Notes under the pieces: model-generated
Told to the model about the DNA's origin: nothing
Database searches by the model: none
Seen by the model: the letters and a program-made list of their open reading frames with translations, nothing else
Assembly: GCA_025462725.1 (NCBI GenBank)
Contig: JAOAPE010000003.1
Coordinates: forward strand, 186,001 to 250,000
Direction: 5' to 3'
DNA from: Terriglobales bacterium
GTDB lineage: Bacteria; Acidobacteriota; Terriglobia; Terriglobales; Acidobacteriaceae
Length of the DNA: 64,000 bases
Shown here: in pieces, positions 18,093 to 28,825 of the stretch
Layout of the letters: the number at the start of each line of letters is the position of its first letter
Numbering within the stretch: position 1 is the stretch's first letter
Position numbers and translations under genes: made by a program

Positions 18093-18326
18093 ATGAATCG
18101 CACAAAATTATCCCGCTTCCACTCACACATATTGGGAATCACATTGCTGGCCGCGGGAATGGTCGTGCATGCGGTGCAGCCGATCGTGCAGAACTCCGTG
18201 CAGACGGTAGTGACAAGCCCACAGGTGCTCGCGATACGAGCCAGTTACAACTTCGCTGTGGGGGATGTAGATTCGGCGATGGTGCTCGCGCACAAGGCTT
18301 CCAAACCGACGTCCTGTAGGATGTGA
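18093..18326 (+). CDS. Small secreted hypothetical protein
   Basis: 77 aa beginning MNRTKLSRFHSHILG, with a hydrophobic stretch (ITLLAAGMVVHAV, about residues 16-28) fitting a signal peptide or single anchor. No known domain. It stands divergent from the M48 gene and convergent with the TonB receptor gene, ending 1 bp before it. Coding status is plausible but not proven. Confidence 0.45.
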   Translation: MNRTKLSRFHSHILGITLLAAGMVVHAVQPIVQNSVQTVVTSPQVLAIRASYNFAVGDVDSAMVLAHKASKPTSCRM

Positions 18327-18327
18327 T

Positions 18328-20661
18328 TCAGAAAGCTAATTCTGCTTTGAGCGAGTAGTGACGCGGCATTCCCAGAGCTGTTCCAGATAACAGTCCAGCG
18401 AAGTTAATCACGTTCAACTTGTTGGTGATATTTCCGATGTCGCCTTGCAAGCGCAGGGCGCGGGATTCGTGCGTCCACAGTGTTGAGCCGGCGGAGATGT
18501 CGAGCGAAGATGATGGCCTAACGCGCTGGGCGGCGAAGTTTACACGCTCGAGAATTGCGGCGCTGTAGATAGTGTTGAGTTTGGCGGGATCAAAGTTTTC
18601 GCCGAGTTCCACGGGAAGGCCGCTCCCGTAGGCTCCACTTCCGCCAATCCAAAACCCGAATGGTGAGCGATAGCGAACTACTGCGTGCGCTGTATTGCGC
18701 TGATCTTGCGAGATTGCGAAGCTGGCATGGGAGCGCAACAAGGATTCGGCGTCTACGTCGAAGAGCAAGCCTCCTGTGATGGGGAGTGTGCCGATACCGA
18801 TTTGGTTTGAGTAGCTGAGAAAGCCGGAGAAGCGTCCCCATTGCGGGATGTCGAGCTTGGCTTCGATCCCTTTAATTCGTGCGCGGGAGAATGAAATGGG
18901 AATGCTCACGCCGGTATTGAGTAAGACATCATCGTCAGCGAAGTTGCGGATGTCGCGAACGAAGTAGTTGGCGTCTAGGCGTGCGCGAGAGAACCAGACT
19001 TTGCGGAGTCCGACTTCGTAGAAGTCTCCGCGGGACGTTGGAATGGGCAAGGCTGAGGAGTTCCCTGTCAGAGATTGAGCTGCTTGTGAACTCGAGAGCA
19101 ATAGATTTTCGAAAGCTGGAGTGCTGAAGGCGCGGTCGTAGGAAGCGTAGAAAAACAAGTCGCTTATCGGGGAGCGCCAGCCTAATCCGAGTCGCGGCGA
19201 GAAGGCTTGATCGCTGACGAGGAAGCTGTAGTGGTCCCAGCGCAGTCCAACATTCATGCTGAAGGCACGCCACTGGAGCGCGTCTTGAATGTAGGCGGAC
19301 TGCTCGTGGGCTATGTGGGCCCCGAGGAATTCGAAGTTTGCGGGCAGGTCGGAATCCAAGGAAGCTGGGTCTGTCAGGTGATACCCGAACTGTTCGCGGA
19401 TGGATGTGCGTACGTTATCCACGCCTATCTTCCACTCGTGGTGCTTGATGTGTCCTGACAACGAGGCTGCGCTGTAGTACTCGCGAAAGCCGCGATCCTG
19501 AGTGACAAGCATGGGCGTTGATTGGGGATTGGAATCGAGCCGAGCCGTGAGGTCGCGGGCGGAGAAGCGGACGGCACCGAGCAAGTTCGGAGTGAAGAGG
19601 TGGCGATAGGCGATGTTGCCGCCGCTTTCTTGAGTCGAGCGTGATTGAAGCTGCCCTGCTTGCTGCTGTAACGGATCGTTGGGCACGAGGAAGTCCGTGT
19701 GTCCGCGCCAGCTAGTGAGACGGATGTTGTTGGTAGAGTTCAAATCCACATCCAAAGAAGCTGAAGCAGAACGCCCTTGTGCCTCATTGGTGAAATTCTC
19801 AAGAGATGGAGGATCGAGATAACGGTCAGTGCGGAAGCCGGAGAGATTGAGTCCGAGGGAGTAATGGGAAGCGGCGTAGTGTCCGGTGAAGGAGGTATCG
19901 CCGGTTGCGAAGCTTCCAGCTTGTCCGCTAAGCGTGCCATGAAAACCGGGACTGAAATCTTTCCTGGAGTTTACTTCCACCACTCCGCCGAGCTTGCGGC
20001 CGTACTCGGCAGCGAAGCTCGATGTCATGACGCGGATAGAATCGGGATCGTCGGCATCGGTCGCGGGTGCAAAGGCAGGAGAGCGATTATCGCTGAGTGG
20101 AAAGCCGTCGAGGACAAAGAGCGTTCCGTATTCGGAGCCGCGAGGATGGAGAACTCCATCTGCTTCCAAGAGCCAGCCGGGCTGAGAATTGACTGCTTCG
20201 ATCAACTGTCTTCCCGGCGATGTGCCGGATTGAGTGTTGAGGACGCTGCGGCCGATGTTTTGTCCGTCGGCGATACCGCCAACATCCAAGACCAGGCTGG
20301 TTGCAGATACTTCAACGCTGGTCATCTCGGACGCAATCTTGAGGACGATGCGCAGCGGCTGCGGGGCTTGTGAGTCGAGGTTGATGTTCTGCGATTCAGG
20401 CGAGAAGCCGGGGCGCTGAATGGTCAGGCGATAGACGCCGAGTCGCAAATGCTTGAGCGTCAGCTGGCCTTGGGGATCTGTCTGGAAAAATTGCTGAAGG
20501 TGCTGGGCGTCAGTGGAAACCTGCACCGAAGCTTGCAGACCAGAGCCGGTGACGTCAGTAACGTTGATGCGCAGATCCCCGGCGAGCTCTTGCGCATGGG
20601 TGGACGCAAAGAAAAGAAAAGGGGCCGCGCACATGAAGAGGATTGATCTGATCCGTTGCAT
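18328..20661 (-). CDS. TonB-dependent receptor with carboxypeptidase-like regulatory domain
   Basis: 777 aa from ATG 20661 (GAGGG 8 nt before it); an in-frame GTG at 20694 is the alternative. Signal peptide residues 1-24 (ending ASTHAQE). A CarboxypepD_reg beta-sandwich follows (about 28-110), then a plug domain (about 125-235, VLDGFPLSDNRSPAF). The rest is a long beta-barrel with alternating aromatic strands, ending in Phe (KAELAF) as outer-membrane barrels do. It takes up a large substrate with TonB energy; the substrate is unknown. It follows the Ig-propeller lipoprotein gene by 40 bp in the same direction, suggesting the two work together at the surface. Confidence 0.87.
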   Translation of the reverse strand: MQRIRSILFMCAAPFLFFASTHAQELAGDLRINVTDVTGSGLQASVQVSTDAQHLQQFFQTDPQGQLTLKHLRLGVYRLTIQRPGFSPESQNINLDSQAPQPLRIVLKIASEMTSVEVSATSLVLDVGGIADGQNIGRSVLNTQSGTSPGRQLIEAVNSQPGWLLEADGVLHPRGSEYGTLFVLDGFPLSDNRSPAFAPATDADDPDSIRVMTSSFAAEYGRKLGGVVEVNSRKDFSPGFHGTLSGQAGSFATGDTSFTGHYAASHYSLGLNLSGFRTDRYLDPPSLENFTNEAQGRSASASLDVDLNSTNNIRLTSWRGHTDFLVPNDPLQQQAGQLQSRSTQESGGNIAYRHLFTPNLLGAVRFSARDLTARLDSNPQSTPMLVTQDRGFREYYSAASLSGHIKHHEWKIGVDNVRTSIREQFGYHLTDPASLDSDLPANFEFLGAHIAHEQSAYIQDALQWRAFSMNVGLRWDHYSFLVSDQAFSPRLGLGWRSPISDLFFYASYDRAFSTPAFENLLLSSSQAAQSLTGNSSALPIPTSRGDFYEVGLRKVWFSRARLDANYFVRDIRNFADDDVLLNTGVSIPISFSRARIKGIEAKLDIPQWGRFSGFLSYSNQIGIGTLPITGGLLFDVDAESLLRSHASFAISQDQRNTAHAVVRYRSPFGFWIGGSGAYGSGLPVELGENFDPAKLNTIYSAAILERVNFAAQRVRPSSSLDISAGSTLWTHESRALRLQGDIGNITNKLNVINFAGLLSGTALGMPRHYSLKAELAF

Positions 20662-20701
20662 GACGCAGCCCTCGGATACTGAAACGAGTCTCACTCTCTC
20701 C

Positions 20702-23299
20702 TTACTTCAGGAGTCCGTAAACGTTCAGCTTGTTGTTTGACACTACATAGACCTTGCCGTTGATGACGGTAGGAACGGCGAAGACGCCGCCGAATCCCAT
20801 GTCGTCGCGTCCGGCATTCTGGCGCGAGTTGTAAATCTCATTGGCGATATTTGAAGCGTCGTACGCGTGCAGCGTGATGTTGTGGTCAAGTCCGTATTCG
20901 ACTGTCCAAACGATTCCCTGCACCGAGCCGTTCGCGGAGACGACTGGAATCGGTCCGCGTCCGGATTGTCCGTTGCCTTGGAAGACTGTCTTAGAGACAG
21001 CAGTCTGGGCCATCTTTCCTGTGGTGAGGCTGAACTGACGCAGGTTGCTAAAGACGGAGCCGAGATAGATGTTGCCGTTCCAGTAGGTGCCGGTGCCATA
21101 CATGCGATAGGTACTGTTGTTATCAGTCTGGCCGCAGGGCTTCGGATTGATCAGGATATCCTGAACAATCTGGTTTGAGTTCGCGTCCCAATGGCCTAGG
21201 TTATCGCGGTCAATGAGATATATGCGCCCCTCTTTGCTTCCAGCTACAGCTAAGTGCGGGTGCGCACCCGGCTGATCTGGAAGCAAGATCAAGCCACTGG
21301 AACCGAGGTCAAGATCTCCGTAATCGATGCAGTGCTGATTGGAGGCAGTGAACCAATCCACTACCGAAAGGGTTCCGCCATTCAGTTTCAATTTGAGGTA
21401 ACTGTCACCCCAGTTTGGTCCACCGGTGGTGGTGTCATGGCCGTCACCGGTTGCGACGTATATGTTTCCGGCGGCGTCGGCGACTGGCGGAGAGCCAGCC
21501 ATCCAGATTCCTGCTCCCTCGCTGGTTGGCGAAACATTCAGCGCGGCCAATTGACCAAGGGTTCCGGAGTCGAAGGCAAAGACCCATCCGTGGTATGTGC
21601 CTTCATCAGAGAAGGAGGCGAATGCTATGTAAACAACGCCGTTCACAAGCTGCAATGCCGAGCGCTGGTTAGCCAACTCCGCATTGAAGGTGATGTTGCC
21701 GTTGTTGCTGCCGGTTCCGGTACCCGGAACCGTTGCAGTGATCTGCTTGGGGCCGCCGAATTTCTCGGCTCCCGTTGCCAGATCAAGGGCGTGCAGCTTG
21801 TGGAATGTAGTGCCGTTCTCAACCGTCATCGTGGAAACATAGAGCGTGCGTGAGTTGGGATCGATCACCGGTGTGCCGGTAATGCCGACCAGCGGACCTA
21901 GTCCGGTGCGCCCGCCGCGGTTACCGTCAGCGGCGGTTATGCCGTGGGCAGGATCTGTGAAATTGCGCCTCCAGAGCACTTTTCCGGGATTTTTCGCATC
22001 GAGTGCATAGACGCTGTCATTCTCTGTTGCCAGATAAACGACATCATGAGGGCCGCCAGCGATGTCAAGGTCGGCTACAAACAAGGGCTGGGTGAATACT
22101 GCGGCATCAAGAGTGCCCGATCTCGCAATCCTCCCGAAGGAACCCGCATTGACGTTAACGATGTTGAGCGTGCTCTCATTCAGGTTTGCGCCTGTTGCTC
22201 CGGGATCAAACTTGTAGCGGAACATACCTGCGATAGGGGGCTGCGGTGGGCCGACGGGCACGACGTTGACCGTTGTCGAGGCGGTTTGCGTTCCCGCCGC
22301 ACCATTCGCTGTAGCGTTGTAGGTGGTAGTGGCGACGGGCGAGACTACTACGGAGCCGTTCGGCGGTTGCTGGCCGACACCCTGGTCGATGGTGACTGAA
22401 GTGGCATTCGTGCTCTGCCAAGACAAGGTTGCACTCTGCCCCGCCGAGATATTGTTCGGATTCGCAGAAAACTGAAGCGTGATGCCATTGTTGACTGTGA
22501 TCTGAACGGTCGCGGTCTTTGTGCTCGTGGGGCCAGTAGCGGTAAGTGTGTAGGTAGTGGTGGTGGTGGGCGAAACGGTTGTTGAACTCACTAACGCAAC
22601 ATCACCGATACCTTGATCGATCGTGACCTTATCGGCATTGCTGACGCTCCAGCTCAACTTCGAGGACTGTCCGGGACCCAACGAAGTTGGATTCGCAGAA
22701 AACTGAACGACAACTGGCGGGGAGACGATGACTTTGGCCGAGAGCATCTTCGATCCCGAGGGGCTGCTGGCAACTGCACTGTAGCTGGTGGTTACCTTAG
22801 GTGAAACTGAAACGGAACCCGTGGGACCGAAGGTACCAACGTTGTTATCAATGGTAACGGACGTGGCATCTGTCGATGACCATGCCAACGTCGCGCTCTG
22901 TCCCGGAGAAATGTTGTTGGGATTTGCCGTGAATGTAAAGTCTCCAAAAGCGGCAACGGTCACCGTTGTTGTCTTGCTTGTGGAACCGCCAGCGCCGACG
23001 GCGGTGATCCTGTAGGTGGTGCTTGCCGTGGGACTCACTTTTTGGCTGCCCGTCAACGGAATGGTTCCGACGCCATCCATAGTGGCGGAGGTCGCACCGG
23101 TGATCGTCCAAGTGATCGTGGACGAATCTCCGCTGGCAATGGTGTCAGGACTGGCGGTAATGGTTATCAAGGGCACGCTGGCAGAGGCCGCTTGCTTGAT
23201 GTTTTCTTGCCCGGCGATGCCGCGACAGCTTGTTATGAGTGTTGATAGGGAAACAACAAAAAGAATGCTGGCGATTCTGGAAAACCTGGCCCGAAACAT
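20702..23299 (-). CDS. Ig-repeat / quinoprotein-like beta-propeller lipoprotein
   Basis: 865 aa from ATG 23299 (GGGAG 5 nt before it). The lipobox ends at Cys25 (LITSC). Four tandem Ig-like repeats of about 85 aa follow (residues about 42-385). Each starts like FSANPNNISAGQSATLSW, carries a TSVTIDQGVG-type turn and ends VSPTTTTTYTLTATG. The C-terminal 480 residues form a PQQ-type propeller (VVYLATENDSVYALDAKNPG, KVYVVSNNKLNVYGL). Probably a surface-exposed binding or scaffold lipoprotein. First gene of a two-gene unit with the TonB receptor. Confidence 0.85.
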   Translation of the reverse strand: MFRARFSRIASILFVVSLSTLITSCRGIAGQENIKQAASASVPLITITASPDTIASGDSSTITWTITGATSATMDGVGTIPLTGSQKVSPTASTTYRITAVGAGGSTSKTTTVTVAAFGDFTFTANPNNISPGQSATLAWSSTDATSVTIDNNVGTFGPTGSVSVSPKVTTSYSAVASSPSGSKMLSAKVIVSPPVVVQFSANPTSLGPGQSSKLSWSVSNADKVTIDQGIGDVALVSSTTVSPTTTTTYTLTATGPTSTKTATVQITVNNGITLQFSANPNNISAGQSATLSWQSTNATSVTIDQGVGQQPPNGSVVVSPVATTTYNATANGAAGTQTASTTVNVVPVGPPQPPIAGMFRYKFDPGATGANLNESTLNIVNVNAGSFGRIARSGTLDAAVFTQPLFVADLDIAGGPHDVVYLATENDSVYALDAKNPGKVLWRRNFTDPAHGITAADGNRGGRTGLGPLVGITGTPVIDPNSRTLYVSTMTVENGTTFHKLHALDLATGAEKFGGPKQITATVPGTGTGSNNGNITFNAELANQRSALQLVNGVVYIAFASFSDEGTYHGWVFAFDSGTLGQLAALNVSPTSEGAGIWMAGSPPVADAAGNIYVATGDGHDTTTGGPNWGDSYLKLKLNGGTLSVVDWFTASNQHCIDYGDLDLGSSGLILLPDQPGAHPHLAVAGSKEGRIYLIDRDNLGHWDANSNQIVQDILINPKPCGQTDNNSTYRMYGTGTYWNGNIYLGSVFSNLRQFSLTTGKMAQTAVSKTVFQGNGQSGRGPIPVVSANGSVQGIVWTVEYGLDHNITLHAYDASNIANEIYNSRQNAGRDDMGFGGVFAVPTVINGKVYVVSNNKLNVYGLLK

Positions 23300-23450
23300 T
23301 ACTGCTCCCAAAAACAAGAGTTCTTCCCCAGCTACTCTGAGTCAGGAATGTGGCCGTAAGTTGTCCGTAGTAGCTGAAAGGTAGGCTGGAGAAAGTACGG
23401 AAAGATACGCCAGGGGAGAAGAGATAAGTGGAAGAGTCTACTCAGGATAT

Positions 23451-23780
23451 TCAGTCAACGATGAAAAGTTTCGCACCGGTTTTCGAGGCGGAACGATGCG
23501 CTTCGCCATCGTCTTGTACCTGATAAGTCATGCCGGCACCAAGCAGGATTTCCCTTCCGTCCTGCAAGGTTGTGAGGAGTTCGCCTTCGAGCACGAGGAT
23601 GATGTGTCCCTTGGTACACCAATGATCGGCTTTGTATCCGGCAGTGTACTCGACCATGCGAACGCGAACGTCGCCGGCGTGGACGGTACGCCAGAAAGCT
23701 TTGCCCGTCTCTCCGGCGTGCTCGGTAGGAGTGATGGTGGACCAATCCGTCGTGGTGAACGGGACGCCAGTGATCTTCAT
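23451..23780 (-). CDS. DHCW-motif cupin-fold protein
   Basis: 109 aa single-domain cupin. The [18 protein letters not shown] stretch provides the first cupin motif, containing the DHxC signature of this family. The second motif is weak ([13 protein letters not shown]). The start overlaps the gpmI stop by 4 bp (ATGA, 23777-23780), so it is co-translated with phosphoglycerate mutase. Molecular function is unknown; the placement in a glycolytic operon suggests a sugar-phosphate or metal-binding role, which is inference. Confidence 0.82.
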   Translation of the reverse strand: MKITGVPFTTTDWSTITPTEHAGETGKAFWRTVHAGDVRVRMVEYTAGYKADHWCTKGHIILVLEGELLTTLQDGREILLGAGMTYQVQDDGEAHRSASKTGAKLFIVD

Positions 23781-25378
23781 TTCTTGACCAGCAGGTTGTG
23801 GCCCTTCATGTCTGCGGGTTGCGGGATTCCGAGCATGCCGAGAATAGTAGGAGAGATATCTTGTAGTGCGCCGTCGGGACGCAAGGTGAAGCGCGCAGAA
23901 TCTTCAGCAAGAACAATCAACGGAACAGGATTCGTAGTGTGGGCGGTTTGAGGGCCGCCGGTAGCAGGATCGATCATTTGCTCAGCGTTGCCATGATCGG
24001 CGGTAATGATCATGGCTCCGCCGGCGCGCTTGAGGGCAGCTTCAATGCGGCCGAGACAAGCATCAATGGTCTCAACAGCTTTGATAGTGGGCGGAATCTG
24101 GCCGGAGTGTCCGACCATGTCTGCGTTGGCGAAGTTAACGATGATGACGTCGAAAGTCTTTCCTTCGATGCCCTTTACGACGGCATCAGCAATCCCCTCC
24201 GCTGACATCTCTGGCGCGAGATCGTAAGTCGCAACTTTCTTTGAAGGAACCAGGACGCGCTCTTCTCCTTTGAACGGCTGCTCGATGCCTCCATTGAAGA
24301 AGTATGTGACGTGCGCATACTTTTCGGTTTCCGCGATGCGCAGGTTGCGGAGATCAGCCTCTGCCATGACATTGGCAAGCAGATTGTTCATCGAATCCGG
24401 CGGCACGACATAAGGCAGGGTAAACTGCTTGTCGTATCGAGTCATGCAGATGTACTTCAGGTCACTCGGAACATTGCTGAGCGGGATAGTCTGGTTCAAT
24501 GATTCAGCATCGGGCAGAGCGTTGCCGTGATCAGGGGCGAGTCCGCTGTTGCGGGCAATTGCGCGGGTGATCTCGCGAGCACGGTCAGCGCGGAAATTGA
24601 AATTGATGCAGACATCGCCTTCACGAATGGTAGCGACCGGTTCACCGCGCTCTCCGACACAGACGAACGGCATGATGAATTCGTCAGTGACTACCTTTTC
24701 GTACGAGCTCTTCACGCCCTGCACGGGATCGATGTACGTTCCGCCCTCGGCTTTTCCGTTCACCATTGCGTCGTAGGCGAGCTTGATGCGCTCCCAGCGG
24801 CGGTCGCGGTCCATAGCGTAGTATCTGCCGCTGACGCTGGCGATCTTGCCGATTCCGTATTCGCGCATCTTCTGCTGAAGTTGCTGGATGTATCCGGCAC
24901 CGTTGGTGGGAAGCGTGTCGCGACCGTCCATGAACGGATGAACGAAAGTGCGATCGATACCTTGCTGCTTTGCCATCTTCAGCAGCGCATAGAGATGTCG
25001 CTGATGCGAGTGGACTCCCCCGTCAGAGAGGAGGCCGAAGATGTGAAGACGGCGTCCGCCGGACTTGGCGTGCTTCATAGCTTCGAGCAGAACGGGATTC
25101 GAAAAGAATTCTCCATTCTCGATCATGAGATCAATCTTGGTGATCTCCATGTAAACGATGCGACCGGCGCCGATGTTGAGATGTCCGACTTCGCTGTTGC
25201 CCATCTGATTGTTAGGAAGGCCGACAAAGCGTCCGCTGGTGTGGATGAGCGTGTTGGGATAATCGCGGAGGAGATGATCGTACACAGGCTTGCGTGCGAG
25301 AGAGATCGCATTGGCGTTGGAGGGCGGCGCATAGCCCCATCCGTCAAGGATGACGAGGACGAGTGGTTTGGGGGTCAT
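23777..25378 (-). CDS. gpmI: 2,3-bisphosphoglycerate-independent phosphoglycerate mutase
   Basis: 533 aa. Interconverts 3- and 2-phosphoglycerate in lower glycolysis using two Mn2+ ions. The N-terminal metal motif is VILDGWG. The phosphorylated Ser62 lies in MGNSEVGH. The DGRDTLP and [10 protein letters not shown] motifs and the C-terminal [12 protein letters not shown] and [11 protein letters not shown] metal ligands are all intact. Start overlaps the DUF2059 gene stop (ATGA). Lies in an operon with eno, the next enzyme of the pathway. Confidence 0.97.
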   Translation of the reverse strand: MTPKPLVLVILDGWGYAPPSNANAISLARKPVYDHLLRDYPNTLIHTSGRFVGLPNNQMGNSEVGHLNIGAGRIVYMEITKIDLMIENGEFFSNPVLLEAMKHAKSGGRRLHIFGLLSDGGVHSHQRHLYALLKMAKQQGIDRTFVHPFMDGRDTLPTNGAGYIQQLQQKMREYGIGKIASVSGRYYAMDRDRRWERIKLAYDAMVNGKAEGGTYIDPVQGVKSSYEKVVTDEFIMPFVCVGERGEPVATIREGDVCINFNFRADRAREITRAIARNSGLAPDHGNALPDAESLNQTIPLSNVPSDLKYICMTRYDKQFTLPYVVPPDSMNNLLANVMAEADLRNLRIAETEKYAHVTYFFNGGIEQPFKGEERVLVPSKKVATYDLAPEMSAEGIADAVVKGIEGKTFDVIIVNFANADMVGHSGQIPPTIKAVETIDACLGRIEAALKRAGGAMIITADHGNAEQMIDPATGGPQTAHTTNPVPLIVLAEDSARFTLRPDGALQDISPTILGMLGIPQPADMKGHNLLVKK

Positions 25379-25992
25379 TTCTTCGGCGGTTGCTTCTTGG
25401 AGACTCTCTTAGGCGCAGGGGACGCGTCAGGTGGCTGCTGTTCGCTAACTGATTCCATCAGATTTTTCATGTGCTCGTCCATTCGAGCTAGGGCAGGTTT
25501 CATCTTGTCCCGCATATAATCTGTGCCAACCTGCATCGATTCCTGCATGATTGCGGGCATTTGATCCAGCAATTTTTGACCGACCGCCGAGGTATAGAAA
25601 GCGGTCATTGCTACCACATCTTGTTTCGTAAGATGTCGTTGATAAACTCCTGCTATTTTGTCCAACATCTCATCGAACGAGACATCTTTATAGATGTCTC
25701 CCCAAAGTTCGTCTGCCATGGCTAATTGCGCAGGGGTAGCGTTCGGGAAACGTTGCGTGAATGTCTGCCGAGAACCTTGCTGTGCGGCCTTTACAAAACC
25801 ATCCATCGCCACGGACATGTTTCGTTTTGCCCGAGTCAACTCGAGTAACTTCATTACTTCGTCCCGAGACGGCGCGTCTGACGTGGCTGTTGCCGCTGTG
25901 CTTGCTGGAGCCGGAGGAACTGCATTAATTTGCGCTTGGGTGCAAGCACAGCTGATAAACACCAACAAGATGAACGTCACAATTGCTTTCAT
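25375..25992 (-). CDS. DUF2059 domain secreted protein
   Basis: 205 aa with a signal peptide ([17 protein letters not shown]-like, residues 1-21; the Cys near 17 might act as a lipobox). The DUF2059 helical region is about residues 90-165 ([24 protein letters not shown], then [18 protein letters not shown]). A basic Lys-rich tail ends [12 protein letters not shown]. Read from ATG 25992 with GAGG upstream. It is sandwiched between eno and gpmI with a 4-bp overlap to the latter. An envelope protein inside a glycolysis operon is unusual; function unknown. Confidence 0.85.
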   Translation of the reverse strand: MKAIVTFILLVFISCACTQAQINAVPPAPASTAATATSDAPSRDEVMKLLELTRAKRNMSVAMDGFVKAAQQGSRQTFTQRFPNATPAQLAMADELWGDIYKDVSFDEMLDKIAGVYQRHLTKQDVVAMTAFYTSAVGQKLLDQMPAIMQESMQVGTDYMRDKMKPALARMDEHMKNLMESVSEQQPPDASPAPKRVSKKQPPKK

Positions 25993-26015
25993 AATGCCTC
26001 TTCCAATACGTTGAC

Positions 26016-27467
<1,452 letters not shown>

Positions 27468-27530
27468 CTAGGTTCCTTGTTTCTTTGGTTATTGTCCGGT
27501 TTTCTTCCCTGTTTTACAGTCAGCTTAGAA

Positions 27531-28031
27531 ATGCCTGCAGCCAGCACTGACACGTTGAAGGTGGGAGACAAAGCGCCGGAGTTCACGCTTATTGCTGCGA
27601 ACCGGGTGGGAACCATTTCCTTGAATGAAGTTCTGAGCGGCGGGCCGGCGATCATCGAATTTCTGCGAGGCACTTGGTGACCGAATTGCGTGAAGCGCAT
27701 GGCCCAGTTCGAGCCGCACAAGGAGGAGATCGAGAGCATCGGTTCGCTTGTGTTTATCGCGGCGCAGAAGCGGGGCGGAGTGATTGCGGATCCGGGGGCA
27801 CACTTTGTAAAACATCCAATCTCATTTCCCTATCTGCTGGATGAAGACCGAGAGGTCACGAAGAAGTACGGCGTGTATGTACGGATGAGTATTGAGTCAA
27901 TCAACATCGCGAGACCTGCGACATTCGTGGTGGATAAGGCGGGAACGATCAGATTTCTGTATTTGGGCAGCAATCAGACAGACCGGGTGGATGTGGCGGA
28001 AGTATTGAAGGCATTTCGGGAAGCGAAGTGA
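27531..28031 (+). CDS. Peroxiredoxin/thioredoxin-fold protein with in-frame UGA, candidate selenoprotein
   Basis: ATG 27531 opens a frame MPAASTDTLKVGDKAPEFTL that meets TGA at 27678-27680 and continues without other stops to 28031. The reading around the UGA is EFLRGTW-U-PNC-VKRMAQ. In AhpC/TSA-family relatives this place is the redox-active Cys of RGxWCPxC, so UGA most likely encodes selenocysteine (residue 50) with Cys53 as resolving partner. The C-terminal half (FVVDKAGTIRFLYLGSNQTDR) completes the fold, 166 aa in all. A 7-bp stem directly after the UGA could be part of a bacterial SECIS. The alternative is a nonsense mutation. Divergent from eno, followed after 38 bp by the glycine-zipper gene. 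Confidence 0.75.
27682..27711 (+). promoter_or_regulatory. Possible bSECIS stem-loop after the UGA codon
   Basis: CGAATTG (27682-27688) pairs with CAGTTCG (27705-27711), including one G-U, closing a 16-nt loop that can fold further (GCG/CGC around TGAAG). Position immediately 3' of UGA is where bacterial SECIS elements sit. Hand-folded only; weak by itself. Confidence 0.35.
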
Positions 28032-28069
28032 GATCAACCAGTTTCACTCAAGAGAAGCGAGGAAAAGAA

Positions 28070-28768
28070 ATGACAAGACGAATCGTGACATTCAGTGCGG
28101 CGATGTTGCTTACAGTCGCTGCGGTGGCGCAACAGGAAACATCCGTCCCAACCAAGCAGCAGGCGACGGGCAAAGCGCACATGACGGTGAACGTTGCGCA
28201 ATCTGCGCCGGCATTACCGATGGGAACGGCGGTAAAGATGAAACTGGAAACGATGCTCTCCACAGTAACGAACAAGGCGGGCGACGCCTTCGCGGGACGA
28301 GTGACGGAAGACGTTTCAATGAACGGGAACGTTGTGATTCCCGTTGGGTCGTCTATCCAAGGCAAGGTAGTTCGCGTGAGCAGCGAGCGGCGATACAAAG
28401 GCGTGCCGTCGCTGGAATTGCGTCCCGAACAGGTGACCACTCCGAATGGAGATAAATACTTGCTCAATGCTGTTGTGGTGGATACGGATAAGGCATCTGA
28501 AACAAAAGTGAATGACGAGGGCAAGATCAAAGGCAAAGGCATTGATGGCCGTGACAAGCTGGAGATGGCAGTCGGAACAGGTGCCGGAGCTGGAGTGGGC
28601 GCGCTGATGACGCATAGCGCCACCGGAGCATTGGTGGGCGGAGTCATTGGTGGAAGCAGCGCGGTTGTGTATTGGCTGACCAAGCACAAGTCAGCAACGC
28701 TGGCTCCGGGGACTGAGATCGTTATGGAACTGAGCCGTCCGATGACGTTGAATTCGGCCAGCGACTAA
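28070..28768 (+). CDS. Secreted glycine-zipper protein
   Basis: 232 aa from ATG 28070 (GAGGAAAAGAA just upstream). Signal peptide residues 1-21 (ending TVAAVAQQ). The mature part has a beta-rich domain (about 55-150, VVIPVGSSIQGKVVRVSSER). It is followed by a glycine-zipper membrane-like segment (about 175-205, GTGAGAGVGALM, then GALVGGVIGGSSAVVYWL). The overall pattern recalls surface or conjugation-channel-like (VirB10/TrbI C-domain) proteins frequent in Acidobacteriota, without enough similarity to name it. It ends at a strong terminator. Confidence 0.75.
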   Translation: MTRRIVTFSAAMLLTVAAVAQQETSVPTKQQATGKAHMTVNVAQSAPALPMGTAVKMKLETMLSTVTNKAGDAFAGRVTEDVSMNGNVVIPVGSSIQGKVVRVSSERRYKGVPSLELRPEQVTTPNGDKYLLNAVVVDTDKASETKVNDEGKIKGKGIDGRDKLEMAVGTGAGAGVGALMTHSATGALVGGVIGGSSAVVYWLTKHKSATLAPGTEIVMELSRPMTLNSASD

Positions 28769-28794
28769 GTTTGTACAGTGCGCTCGCGTGCACG

Positions 28795-28825
28795 GCGGGA
28801 GCTTCGGCTCCCGCTTTTTATTTTG
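28795..28825 (+). terminator. Rho-independent terminator
   Basis: Perfect 8-bp stem GCGGGAGC / GCTCCCGC (28795-28802, 28807-28814) with a UUCG tetraloop, followed by TTTTTATTTT. It terminates the glycine-zipper gene and lies at the convergent junction with the kelch gene, whose stop codon is inside the T-tract. Confidence 0.9.

Noticed and set aside
22200-23250. Regular DNA repeats of about 255 bp suggestive of a repeat array
   Set aside because: They encode the four Ig-like domains; repeat identity is at protein level, spacing matches the domain, not CRISPR.
24527-25519. 330-codon plus-strand open frame opposite gpmI
   Set aside because: gpmI is complete and conserved on the other strand; the frame has no recognisable domain.
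27477-27530. TTG start giving a hydrophobic N-terminus for the peroxiredoxin-like gene
   Set aside because: The ATG at 27531 starts right at the conserved fold; the extra segment has no typical signal-peptide cleavage site.
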